A stretch of DNA of 64,000 bases from Colwellia chukchiensis (GTDB taxonomy: Bacteria > Pseudomonadota > Gammaproteobacteria > Enterobacterales > Alteromonadaceae): contig NZ_NBOC01000006.1 of assembly GCF_002104455.1 (NCBI RefSeq), forward strand, positions 122,633-186,632, read 5' to 3'. A program made the translations under genes and the position numbers. Numbering within the stretch: the stretch's first letter is position 1; each line of letters opens with the position of its first letter. Positions 26,672 to 33,747 of the stretch are shown in pieces. The notes below the pieces were generated by a model that saw only the letters and a list, made by a program, of their open reading frames with translations, searched no databases and was not told where the DNA came from.

Positions 26672-27169
26672 CTAAAATTGATAGCCAAGCTGAAAAAAAC
26701 CACCAACATTATCAACAACGTCTGCATTGGTAACATGGACAGATAAACCTAGATTAAAGCCTGACTTATCTATGCCATTGAGAAAGTAGTTATAACTCAA
26801 CCCTAGACCATAAACATCACTGTCATGTCGATAAGACTTAGTGCCTTGAACTGAGCTGGTATGGCTGAAATAGCGCTCGCTGTCGACAATACTGGCGTAA
26901 ACTCCTAGCCCGTGTTTATTAGTATTAGCGCTAAATAAATCTGTCACGACCCAACCTGCTCCAACACCACAAGTGGCACCGCTAAACGTACTATATTTGA
27001 CACAGCCAGCTGAAAGATACTTGAGATCTGTTTTTGATACGAGTGCGACGTTAGTACCTAAACCGCTGTACATAGCGCCAACACCTAAACCAACGCTGTA
27101 TTCGTTAGCTTTCACAGGTACTAAACAAGCGAGTGAGAGCAGAGATAAAACTGCCATGTGTTTATACAC
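26672..27169 (-). CDS. Small outer-membrane beta-barrel protein
   Basis: 165 residues. A signal peptide ends VPVKA before NEYS. The mature 144 residues alternate polar and hydrophobic residues in strands rich in Gly and Tyr (VGLGVGAMYSGLG, SDVYGLGLSYNYFL, GFNLGLSVHV) and finish GGFFQLGYQF with a terminal Phe, the classic BAM recognition signal. Size fits an eight-stranded barrel. One Cys pair (GCVKYSTFSGATC) is unusual for such barrels. First gene of a three-gene set with an RcsF-like lipoprotein and a small secreted protein. Confidence 0.8.
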   Translation of the reverse strand: MYKHMAVLSLLSLACLVPVKANEYSVGLGVGAMYSGLGTNVALVSKTDLKYLSAGCVKYSTFSGATCGVGAGWVVTDLFSANTNKHGLGVYASIVDSERYFSHTSSVQGTKSYRHDSDVYGLGLSYNYFLNGIDKSGFNLGLSVHVTNADVVDNVGGFFQLGYQF

Positions 27170-27469
27170 AATAATTCCTTTTAATGTTTTAATTTACTTT
27201 TTAAATTCCCTAGCAATTTATACCACACTTTATTTTTAAAATCAGTTGACTAGCAAGCCAATATTATCATTAATCTTGGTTGAACACTGTATTTAAAATG
27301 CATGCAGACAGGTAAAAAGGTGCAGGAATTTTTGGCTAGCTTGCGTGATTACGCCGAAGCAAGCGAAGTAAGTTATATAAGTTTTACAAGTGTGGCACAA
27401 CTTCTCTACTACACATGGTAGACTTTTGCTTAAAACATATTTGTGCCACTCACGTTTGCTGCTAAAGCA
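27170..27469. other. Intergenic region with no recognised feature
   Basis: 300 bases between the barrel gene start and the HD-domain gene stop. It should contain the promoter of the barrel cassette; I found no convincing -35/-10 pair, dyad or terminator. Confidence 0.45.
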
Positions 27470-28063
27470 TTAGTCATCAATTAGCCAGCCTTTTTGTAAT
27501 GCCACAGTGACTTGCGTGTTAACGTATTGCCACAGTTTTGGCGCTAAATGTTCTAGGTGCTGGTTGCGTTTTAGCACCTGTGACTTTGTCACGGTATGCC
27601 TTGCCCAGCTGCCACCACTATTATTCATGTTTTGCAGTAAAGGCAATAAACAATCCATGGCATTAGCAAATTTCGCATCTAATGTTTGCGCAAGTTCGAA
27701 CTCTGACCATAATTGCATAAAGCTACTAGCTTGCGACTCAGGCAATAAGCCAAAAATACGCTTTGCCGCTGCCATTTCTTTTTCAGTTTGTACAAGCAGC
27801 GCATTATTATCAGCAAAGGCAAACATATCACCAGCATCGATTTCGACAATATCGTGTATCAGTAACATGGTCATAACCCGAGAAATATTTATCTCTGCAA
27901 TAGCGTATTGTTGCAATATTGGCGCTAACATAGCAGCGTGCCAACTATGCTCGGCACTATTTTCAAAGCGATTATGGTCAGACTTAATCAAAGCTTGCCG
28001 GTAAATACTTTTTAGCTTGTCTAACTCGATAATAAAATTTAATTGCTGCTCTAATGCTGTCAT
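27470..28063 (-). CDS. HD-domain phosphohydrolase, YfbR/HDDC2-like
   Basis: 197 residues. Metal-binding HD motif: SAEHSWHAAM supplies the first His, LLIHDIVEIDAGD the HD pair, and a later Asp (TLDAKFANAMDCLLPL) the last ligand. This is the HD_3 family that includes the dCMP/dNMP 5'-nucleotidase YfbR and HDDC2. A role in nucleotide turnover is likely but the substrate is not fixed by sequence. Stands as a single minus-strand gene. Confidence 0.88.
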   Translation of the reverse strand: MTALEQQLNFIIELDKLKSIYRQALIKSDHNRFENSAEHSWHAAMLAPILQQYAIAEINISRVMTMLLIHDIVEIDAGDMFAFADNNALLVQTEKEMAAAKRIFGLLPESQASSFMQLWSEFELAQTLDAKFANAMDCLLPLLQNMNNSGGSWARHTVTKSQVLKRNQHLEHLAPKLWQYVNTQVTVALQKGWLIDD

Positions 28064-28167
28064 AGCTGCTCCCTAAAAAGCCCAAATTAACACGCTAGTT
28101 TTACGTTACGCCCAATTGCTACCACCTTTATTGACTACAGAAAATCACATACTGTTGGTGCAGTGAA

Positions 28168-28419
28168 TTATTTATAAAAAGCAGTTACGGTGCCCTTTAC
28201 AGTCATCAGCAAAGGTTGACCACGGCGATCTAAGGCTTTTGCTGACGCAACTTTTATCCAACCTTGGCTAATACAATACTCTTCTACATCATTGCGCTCT
28301 TTACCATTGAGCAATATACCAACATTATGCTCAAAAATTTTCGCGACATAATGTGGGCTGCGAGGATTAACTGAGAGACGATCTGGTAATTCAGGAAGCG
28401 AACTTTTATCTTGCGTCAT
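28168..28419 (-). CDS. DUF3297 family protein
   Basis: 83 residues, full length for DUF3297. Blocks: LPDRLSVNPRSPHY, VGILLNGKERNDVEEYC and GWIKVASAKALDRRGQPLL, with GTVTAFYK at the end. These are the typical conserved parts of this small cytoplasmic family, whose function is not known. No partner gene is obvious. Confidence 0.88.
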   Translation of the reverse strand: MTQDKSSLPELPDRLSVNPRSPHYVAKIFEHNVGILLNGKERNDVEEYCISQGWIKVASAKALDRRGQPLLMTVKGTVTAFYK

Positions 28420-28512
28420 GTAAACAACCTATATTATAAAAAGTGCGTCATTGTAGGTAAAAAGCTAAACAGGCTCAAGCGCTTGCGAAAATAATGTGCA
28501 GATATTTTTCAA

Positions 28513-28917
28513 TCAGGATTGTTTATTACAGCGCTCGATAATGCTCGCTGACGGCTCGTTCGTTAAGCGCTTAAAAAGCACGCCTTCAGCGCCACTTGTA
28601 ACCCCTTTACTCCACCACTCAAACGTATCATTAACATAGCGAGCGCCACTGGCTGCAACTGCTATCTTCATCTTATATTGCATGCCTTGGTATTGTACTA
28701 TCGCAATGTCATTTGTCGGGTAGCTTACCTTAATGGATTCGCCGCTTTCACAGTAGTAATTATTAACGCTTGCCACTGTCGGCTTAACTATTGATATTGG
28801 CTTTTTTTCATCAGATACATTACCGCATGCAGTAAGTAACAAAGGACTTAAAAGCAACAAAAACCTGATCTGTGGCTTAGTCAACTCATGGGTTAATAAA
28901 CGCAAAGTCTCGCGCAT
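28513..28917 (-). CDS. mliC: MliC-like lysozyme inhibitor lipoprotein
   Basis: 134 residues. Lipoprotein signal ending LLLTACGN (lipid Cys near residue 31). The mature part has the MliC/PliC pattern: YYCESGESIKVSYPTNDIAI, then SGARYVNDTFEWWSKG, where the SG.RY loop inserts into the lysozyme active site in known complexes, and a late Cys for the disulfide. It protects the periplasm or cell surface against C-type lysozyme. The lead before the hydrophobic core is unusually long (about 19 residues); no internal ATG restores a shorter signal. Sits just upstream (left side) of the tRNA array. Confidence 0.86.
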   Translation of the reverse strand: MRETLRLLTHELTKPQIRFLLLLSPLLLTACGNVSDEKKPISIVKPTVASVNNYYCESGESIKVSYPTNDIAIVQYQGMQYKMKIAVAASGARYVNDTFEWWSKGVTSGAEGVLFKRLTNEPSASIIERCNKQS

Positions 28918-29131
28918 AGTTTTAGTACTCCTTTAGCTAATACAACCACAATATTAGCAAGTTATTTTATCCAATTGGCAAAATATGAAAAATATCAGGG
29001 TTTATTATGATGATTAAGACAAACTATTACGGTGAAATACTTGGTATTTTTTAACGACCATTAAACGAATATAAAAATGGTGAAAGACAGGCTTCAACAA
29101 TTGCTAGGGCCCGATTGAAGGTTTAATAAAT

Positions 29132-29208
29132 TGGCGGAGTGGACGGGACTCGAACCCGCGACCCCCGGCGTGACAGGCCGGTATTCTAACCAACTGAACT
29201 ACCACTCC
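29132..29208 (-). tRNA. tRNA-Asp (GTC), array copy 5 in transcription order
   Basis: 77 bases including encoded CCA. Acceptor GGAGTGG pairs with CCACTCC, discriminator G; anticodon loop CCTGTCACG gives GTC; the T-loop is GGTTCGAGTCC-like. Same sequence as the four other copies. Confidence 0.97.
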
Positions 29209-29253
29209 GCGTATTTATTGTTGAGTTTTAAGAACTCCTTCTTTGCAGGCAAT

Positions 29254-29330
29254 TGGCGGAGTGGACGGGACTCGAACCCGCGACCCCCGGCGTGACAGGC
29301 CGGTATTCTAACCAACTGAACTACCACTCC
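29254..29330 (-). tRNA. tRNA-Asp (GTC), array copy 4
   Basis: 77 bases with encoded CCA, identical to the neighbouring copies; anticodon GTC. Separated from the previous copy by 45 bases. Confidence 0.97.
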
Positions 29331-29397
29331 GCATATTACTTTCGTAATCTATCGCTGCACAATATTTTTTAAAGGATATTCAACCTTTTGAAACAAG

Positions 29398-29474
29398 TGG
29401 CGGAGTGGACGGGACTCGAACCCGCGACCCCCGGCGTGACAGGCCGGTATTCTAACCAACTGAACTACCACTCC
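29398..29474 (-). tRNA. tRNA-Asp (GTC), array copy 3
   Basis: 77 bases with encoded CCA; anticodon GTC. The 67-base spacers on both sides of this copy are similar to each other, giving a 144-base repeat unit and pointing to recent duplication. Confidence 0.97.
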
Positions 29475-29541
29475 GCATATTACTTACGCAATGCTTTGTT
29501 TCTGAATATTTTAAAAGGATATTCAACCTTTTGAAAACAAG

Positions 29542-29618
29542 TGGCGGAGTGGACGGGACTCGAACCCGCGACCCCCGGCGTGACAGGCCGGTATTCTAAC
29601 CAACTGAACTACCACTCC
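29542..29618 (-). tRNA. tRNA-Asp (GTC), array copy 2
   Basis: 77 bases with encoded CCA; anticodon GTC. Exactly 144 bases from copy 3. Confidence 0.97.
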
Positions 29619-29669
29619 GCGATATTGCTTTCTTTAATTTTTTAAAGGTTTTAAATCCTTTTGATTAAT

Positions 29670-29746
29670 TGGCGGAGTGGACGGGACTCGAACCCGCGAC
29701 CCCCGGCGTGACAGGCCGGTATTCTAACCAACTGAACTACCACTCC
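29670..29746 (-). tRNA. tRNA-Asp (GTC), array copy 1 (promoter-proximal)
   Basis: 77 bases with encoded CCA; anticodon GTC. It differs from the others only in flanking bases: no GC pair precedes its 5' end. Confidence 0.97.
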
Positions 29747-29792
29747 AAACATTAATCTCTGCATCGAACACAACTCGTTGAATGCGGCGGGA

Positions 29793-29821
29793 ATAATACG
29801 GTTAAGATTCGATGCCGTCAA
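29793..29821 (-). promoter_or_regulatory. Sigma-70 promoter of the tRNA-Asp array
   Basis: On the minus strand TTGACG (29816-29821) and TATTAT (29793-29798) are 17 bases apart, followed by a GC-rich discriminator TCCCGCCGC. This is typical of stringently controlled stable-RNA promoters and it lies about 45 bases before the first tRNA. Confidence 0.75.
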
Positions 29822-29917
29822 CCTGTTTTTTTCATTCATTTGTCTATATGTCTAATTGCTGAACAATACGCCGTTTTTCTCGACAAGTTATCGCAACTCT
29901 CAACGTCGATTCATTGC

Positions 29918-31243
29918 TTAAATACTTTTTTTGCGACGGATAAAGAAGAATATCAACATAGCCACCACCACGACAATCGTATTTCCCGCAACAATATACC
30001 AAAGGGTTAGTTTTTCTTGCTTGGCAAGCGCTGCTTGTTGTTTCGCTTGTGCTTGTTGCAATTGCTCAGCGCGCTGTGCTGCTGCCTGCTTTTCTTGTGC
30101 AGCACTTAGCTGCTCGGCATTTTCGGTAAGGGTCGGTACCAGCGGGCCATCAGGGCGCTCAACATTAAAGCTAAACTCGACAACACGAGCTCTAAACTCC
30201 CGGCCATGAATCGTTTCACCAAACACACGGCTGTTTACTCTAAAAATGCCCGGCTCAGTAAAATCAATACTATACCGGCGCTCTTTACCCTGCCCTTGCA
30301 TAATAGAGAAAGGCTGCTCTTGCTTGTCTGGATAGGTTATTTTTCCCTGCAGTAGAATGCTGTCTGCGTTAACATAGCTATCATCAATCGCAAAAGTTAA
30401 CTCATGGGGCTTATCATCATCTTGACTCGCATTAACCGTAATTTTGATGGGATTTTTTTGCACTATAATTGGCGGTTGTCGCAACTCTCTTGTTGCCATT
30501 GGCATTTTGACTAGGTAAATGGGCTGCCATTCGCCTGGCGCAAAATCTAATAAAAATTCACCAGTAAAAATAGCATCATTGGCACGCTCGTCTAAATCTC
30601 GGCCATCATCTCGAAAAGGGCTTAACCTAACCGGCTCAGCACCAAAATTATCGTACACTGAATTGTTAGTACTAAAAAAGTCTACATCAAGCTCCAGCAC
30701 TTGCTGAAATGACGGGTTATCTATTGCTAAACCACCGTTAAATATTCGGCCGTGCATTTTTAAGGTTTCACCTTGCAAAACAATCTCAGGTAATGGGTTA
30801 ACCTCCAGCATAATTTCTGAAACCACCATAATTTTACTTTCTGGCTTCACTTGACCAATAACTTGCCATGGTCCTACCATAGGTGATTTTATTTTGATCA
30901 AATCATAAGTTAGATCGTCAAACCACTGCACTTTATCTTTCGCTACATCATTGATTTTCAATTTCGAGCCATCTGGTCTCACAAGAATAACCGGCGGTGC
31001 GCCACTGACGCGGTAAAATAGCAAGGTAATTTCATCGAGCTCAGCGTCAATACGAAAACGATTATCAAAATAAGGAATTTGATTACTTTTTTCATCTGAC
31101 TTATAGAATTCAATTTCACTGGGTATTTGTTGTGCTTTTAAAGCCTGGCTTTGCCAAAGTGCCATTAAAATCACAATAAGCGTTGATAATTTTTTAACTA
31201 AAGGCATCATAAGCACTTGGTAACCTGTCGCTATTTTTACCAT
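29918..31243 (-). CDS. TIGR03503 family membrane-anchored protein
   Basis: 441 residues. Signal peptide with cleavage near LKAQQ, a long beta-rich periplasmic part (VSGAPPVILVRPDGSKL, VGPWQVIGQV, and a DDGRDLDERANDAIFTGEF block), a Gln/Ala-rich coiled coil near 380-410 and a single C-terminal membrane helix (WYIVAGNTIVVVVAMLIFFF) ending in RRKK. This matches the TIGR03503 family known from Shewanella and relatives; function unknown. The start codon overlaps the end of dnaQ by 7 bases, with AAGGGA before it, so the two genes are coupled. Confidence 0.83.
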   Translation of the reverse strand: MVKIATGYQVLMMPLVKKLSTLIVILMALWQSQALKAQQIPSEIEFYKSDEKSNQIPYFDNRFRIDAELDEITLLFYRVSGAPPVILVRPDGSKLKINDVAKDKVQWFDDLTYDLIKIKSPMVGPWQVIGQVKPESKIMVVSEIMLEVNPLPEIVLQGETLKMHGRIFNGGLAIDNPSFQQVLELDVDFFSTNNSVYDNFGAEPVRLSPFRDDGRDLDERANDAIFTGEFLLDFAPGEWQPIYLVKMPMATRELRQPPIIVQKNPIKITVNASQDDDKPHELTFAIDDSYVNADSILLQGKITYPDKQEQPFSIMQGQGKERRYSIDFTEPGIFRVNSRVFGETIHGREFRARVVEFSFNVERPDGPLVPTLTENAEQLSAAQEKQAAAQRAEQLQQAQAKQQAALAKQEKLTLWYIVAGNTIVVVVAMLIFFFIRRKKSI

Positions 31244-31965
31244 AGTGGTGTCGTCCCTTCAGCGGCGATTATTGACAGTCGCTCTTCATGTGCTTTTAAC
31301 TCTTCACTGCTGGCCGCCAGAACTTTTAATGGCGCTCGTGTGCTACTTAGTCTGCGAATAACATTCGCGTCTTCGCCTTTGCTATCGCCAGATTGCAAAT
31401 TCAATGTTGCCTGTTTGCGGGTCATTTCAATATAAACAAATGCCAGCAACTGAGCATCAATTAAAGCACCGTGGTAGGTACGATCTATTAGCTTATCAAC
31501 GCGATAATGGCGAGCTAGAAAGTCTAAGGTTTTTGGTGAGCCAAACTCGTCCTTTGAGACTTTTAAGGTATCAGTAATACGGCAAATATCGGCCGTTTTG
31601 GGTAGGCCGGGTACCATAGAAAACTCGTGATCCATAAAGCCAACGTCAAATTTCGCATTATGGATAACTAACCGTGCGCCTTTAATGAAATCAACAAATT
31701 CTTGCCCTATTTCTTCAAACGTTGGCTTGTCCTGCAAAAACTCATCCGTTAAGCCATGAACATCAATAACCTCCTGCTCCATAACCATTTGCATACCGTG
31801 CGCCATAGGCTTGACGTAAACATGATAATTACGGCCAGTTAATTGTCGGTTGATCATTTCGACACAACCAATTTCAACTATACGATGGCCTTCTCTCGGA
31901 TTTATGCCTGTGGTTTCTGTATCAAGTATGATCAGCCGTTCATCTTGCGTATTTTCATCAATCAA
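31237..31965 (-). CDS. dnaQ: DnaQ, DNA polymerase III epsilon (proofreading) subunit
   Basis: 242 residues, usual epsilon length. Exo I is IILDTETTG, Exo II is HNAKFDVGFMDHEF, Exo III is YHGALIDAQLLAFVYIEM, giving the DEDDh catalytic set. The C-terminal part is the variable alpha-binding tail. It proofreads during replication as part of the Pol III core. In many gammaproteobacteria dnaQ faces rnhA; here its upstream neighbour is a DUF2919 gene on the same strand 49 bases away. Confidence 0.95.
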   Translation of the reverse strand: MIDENTQDERLIILDTETTGINPREGHRIVEIGCVEMINRQLTGRNYHVYVKPMAHGMQMVMEQEVIDVHGLTDEFLQDKPTFEEIGQEFVDFIKGARLVIHNAKFDVGFMDHEFSMVPGLPKTADICRITDTLKVSKDEFGSPKTLDFLARHYRVDKLIDRTYHGALIDAQLLAFVYIEMTRKQATLNLQSGDSKGEDANVIRRLSSTRAPLKVLAASSEELKAHEERLSIIAAEGTTPLW

Positions 31966-32014
31966 TGTTGCGCCCTTTAATTAACTTTGCCTGCAAATAG
32001 TGCGAACCGTCACA

Positions 32015-32509
32015 TTATTTCTCAGGTATAGTGGCCGGAAATTCCGCTATGTTTATGGTAAATCTTTTGCTACGCAAAATATAGCTAACTGCGAGTAAGA
32101 CAATAACCCCATGCCCAAACAGCCAAGTTATCGACTGTAAATGCCATATAAAATATCCCAGCGTTGCTACTAGCAAGTCAAATGCCAATGCAACAATCAG
32201 TAATATTTTGCATTGCTGCCAGCAATTGCGAACCCAAGGTTTTGCATCTGGCCGCCGTAAACTGAGCACCAATACAATAAAAAGTGCTATTGCCCCTGAC
32301 ACTAAATTTAAATAAAACAGTGCACGTTCTGGATAAAGCCATTGAATAGTGGCCACATGATCACGCATATTTGTCACAGACAACAGCCAAATAATATAAG
32401 CGCGCAGCACAAATAATAAAATCAGATATATGCCCGGCGCTAATTTAACACAATCAAAACTATCAAAATCTTTAGGTGATAGTTGCGCGTAATAACGAGA
32501 GTCTGTCAT
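32015..32509 (-). CDS. DUF2919 family inner-membrane protein
   Basis: 164 residues with four hydrophobic segments (about 27-45, 63-82, 100-119 and 127-146). The opening YYAQLSPKDFDSFDCVKLAPGIYL is split around a conserved Asp-x2-Cys and fits the DUF2919 (YfeZ-like) family. Function unknown. Lies 6 bases behind the DUF599 gene, so the two form a pair. Confidence 0.72.
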   Translation of the reverse strand: MTDSRYYAQLSPKDFDSFDCVKLAPGIYLILLFVLRAYIIWLLSVTNMRDHVATIQWLYPERALFYLNLVSGAIALFIVLVLSLRRPDAKPWVRNCWQQCKILLIVALAFDLLVATLGYFIWHLQSITWLFGHGVIVLLAVSYILRSKRFTINIAEFPATIPEK

Positions 32510-32515
32510 AGGTTG

Positions 32516-33280
32516 TTATTTTGCTCCAACCTTGTGCTCAATATCCCTGTTGTGCTCTTTTGCCGCATAGCGTTTGGCGCGCTCACTTTCCAAATACTGT
32601 TGACCCGCTGTAATGGCCTGAACCGCTTTTGAATTAAATTCACGACGGTGCAAGGTGTAAACCACAACAAAACTCGCAACAATTAACATTAACGGGTGAA
32701 AAAACCAACATAAGGCAGCGATAGAAAAATAATAAGATCGTAAACCATAATTATAAGAGTGTGCGGCTCTATCTTGCACTATCGCCATTTGCTCGGCATA
32801 ACGTAACAGGTTATTGTTTTGCCCCGAATTATCAAATGGACAGGCACCTATCATGACATTAACAAAACCATATTGGCGCATTGACCAAGTAAATTGAAAA
32901 AATGCCATAACAAATATCAATGCTAATACGCTTAACTTTACTTGGATCATAGCGTGATTGGGTTGCTCAGTATAAGGAATTGAAGCAATAACGGATTCTA
33001 AACGTTCAACTTGGGCAAATAACGTTAGCACCCCCGCGAGTATCAGTAAGGTCGACGATGCAAAAAAAGCGATGTTTCTTTCTAAGTTTGCTAATAATGC
33101 GGCTTCTCCGACACGGATATCTCGGCCGATAACTTCATACATCCAGTGGATTCGATGTTGATGTAAACAGCGGGCAACACAGTTGGTTGTTTTAGCTCGC
33201 TTACGGGCAAATTCGGTATAACCAACCCAAAGCACGACATAACAGCTAAGCGCAACCACATCAAGTACAGAAAATGGCAT
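32516..33280 (-). CDS. DUF599 family membrane protein
   Basis: 254 residues, full length for DUF599. Features: a first membrane helix with CYVVLWVGYTEFARKRA, GEAALLANLERNIAFFASSTLLILAG in two steps, AHSYNYGLRSYYFSIAALCWFFHP, and a VYTLHRREFNSKAV end, all typical of the family. About four to five membrane helices. Function unknown. First gene of the DUF599-DUF2919 pair that precedes dnaQ. Confidence 0.83.
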   Translation of the reverse strand: MPFSVLDVVALSCYVVLWVGYTEFARKRAKTTNCVARCLHQHRIHWMYEVIGRDIRVGEAALLANLERNIAFFASSTLLILAGVLTLFAQVERLESVIASIPYTEQPNHAMIQVKLSVLALIFVMAFFQFTWSMRQYGFVNVMIGACPFDNSGQNNNLLRYAEQMAIVQDRAAHSYNYGLRSYYFSIAALCWFFHPLMLIVASFVVVYTLHRREFNSKAVQAITAGQQYLESERAKRYAAKEHNRDIEHKVGAK

Positions 33281-33747
33281 AATTTAAACAGCAGCCTACG
33301 AGAAGAAATAACATTAAGCTTATTATGCGCTAGAATTTTTTAAGATTCGAGACCTTATTCTCGGCATTTAGATGAATTTTTTATGACGCGTCAATCACTG
33401 CTAATCTAATATTGTAAACCTTTGCTGAGTTATGGTGGCGTTATAAAATGGCATTTAACTTTGTAAACTACACATCAATATAACAACGATAGTCAAATTC
33501 GTGGTTACTTAACTTTTTTGCAGCCGGGCTAAAACCTCATGCTTAGATCAAGCTCAGTCGTTGTAAATCAAAGAATGCAGCAAGTCGCTGAAAAGTTACA
33601 TAAAGTAACATCATGGTTGTTTTTCCCACTATCTGAACAAATTATTGTCATTTGTTGGCAAATTTGTAACACTTTACGTCAAGCAATTATCGTTAGCCTT
33701 TAATAAGTTACGTTAAAAATAATTATTATAAGATTGGAGTGGTTACA
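33281..33747. other. Intergenic region with several dyads upstream of the CBM9/DUF5916 gene
   Basis: 467 bases with no gene. Short inverted repeats lie close together: GTTACataaaGTAAC near 33595-33610, and TGTAAcactTTACg near 33666-33680. They look like operator half-sites but I cannot assign a regulator. Confidence 0.35.

Noticed and set aside
27507..28004. A 165-codon plus-strand open frame
   Set aside because: It lies antisense to the HD-domain gene, whose motifs are clear; the frame is Cys/Ser-rich as expected for a shadow.
29090..29121. Short inverted repeat CTTCAA/TTGAAG after the last tRNA-Asp
   Set aside because: The stem is 6 bp with a long loop and no T-run, too weak to call a terminator.
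29132..29746. Regular repeats that could be taken for a CRISPR array
   Set aside because: The repeats are 77-base tRNA-Asp genes with cloverleaf and GTC anticodon; there are no cas genes.
29651..29839. A 62-codon reading frame on the minus strand over a tRNA gene
   Set aside because: It is the translation of tRNA-Asp and its promoter; the tRNA structure and promoter explain the bases.
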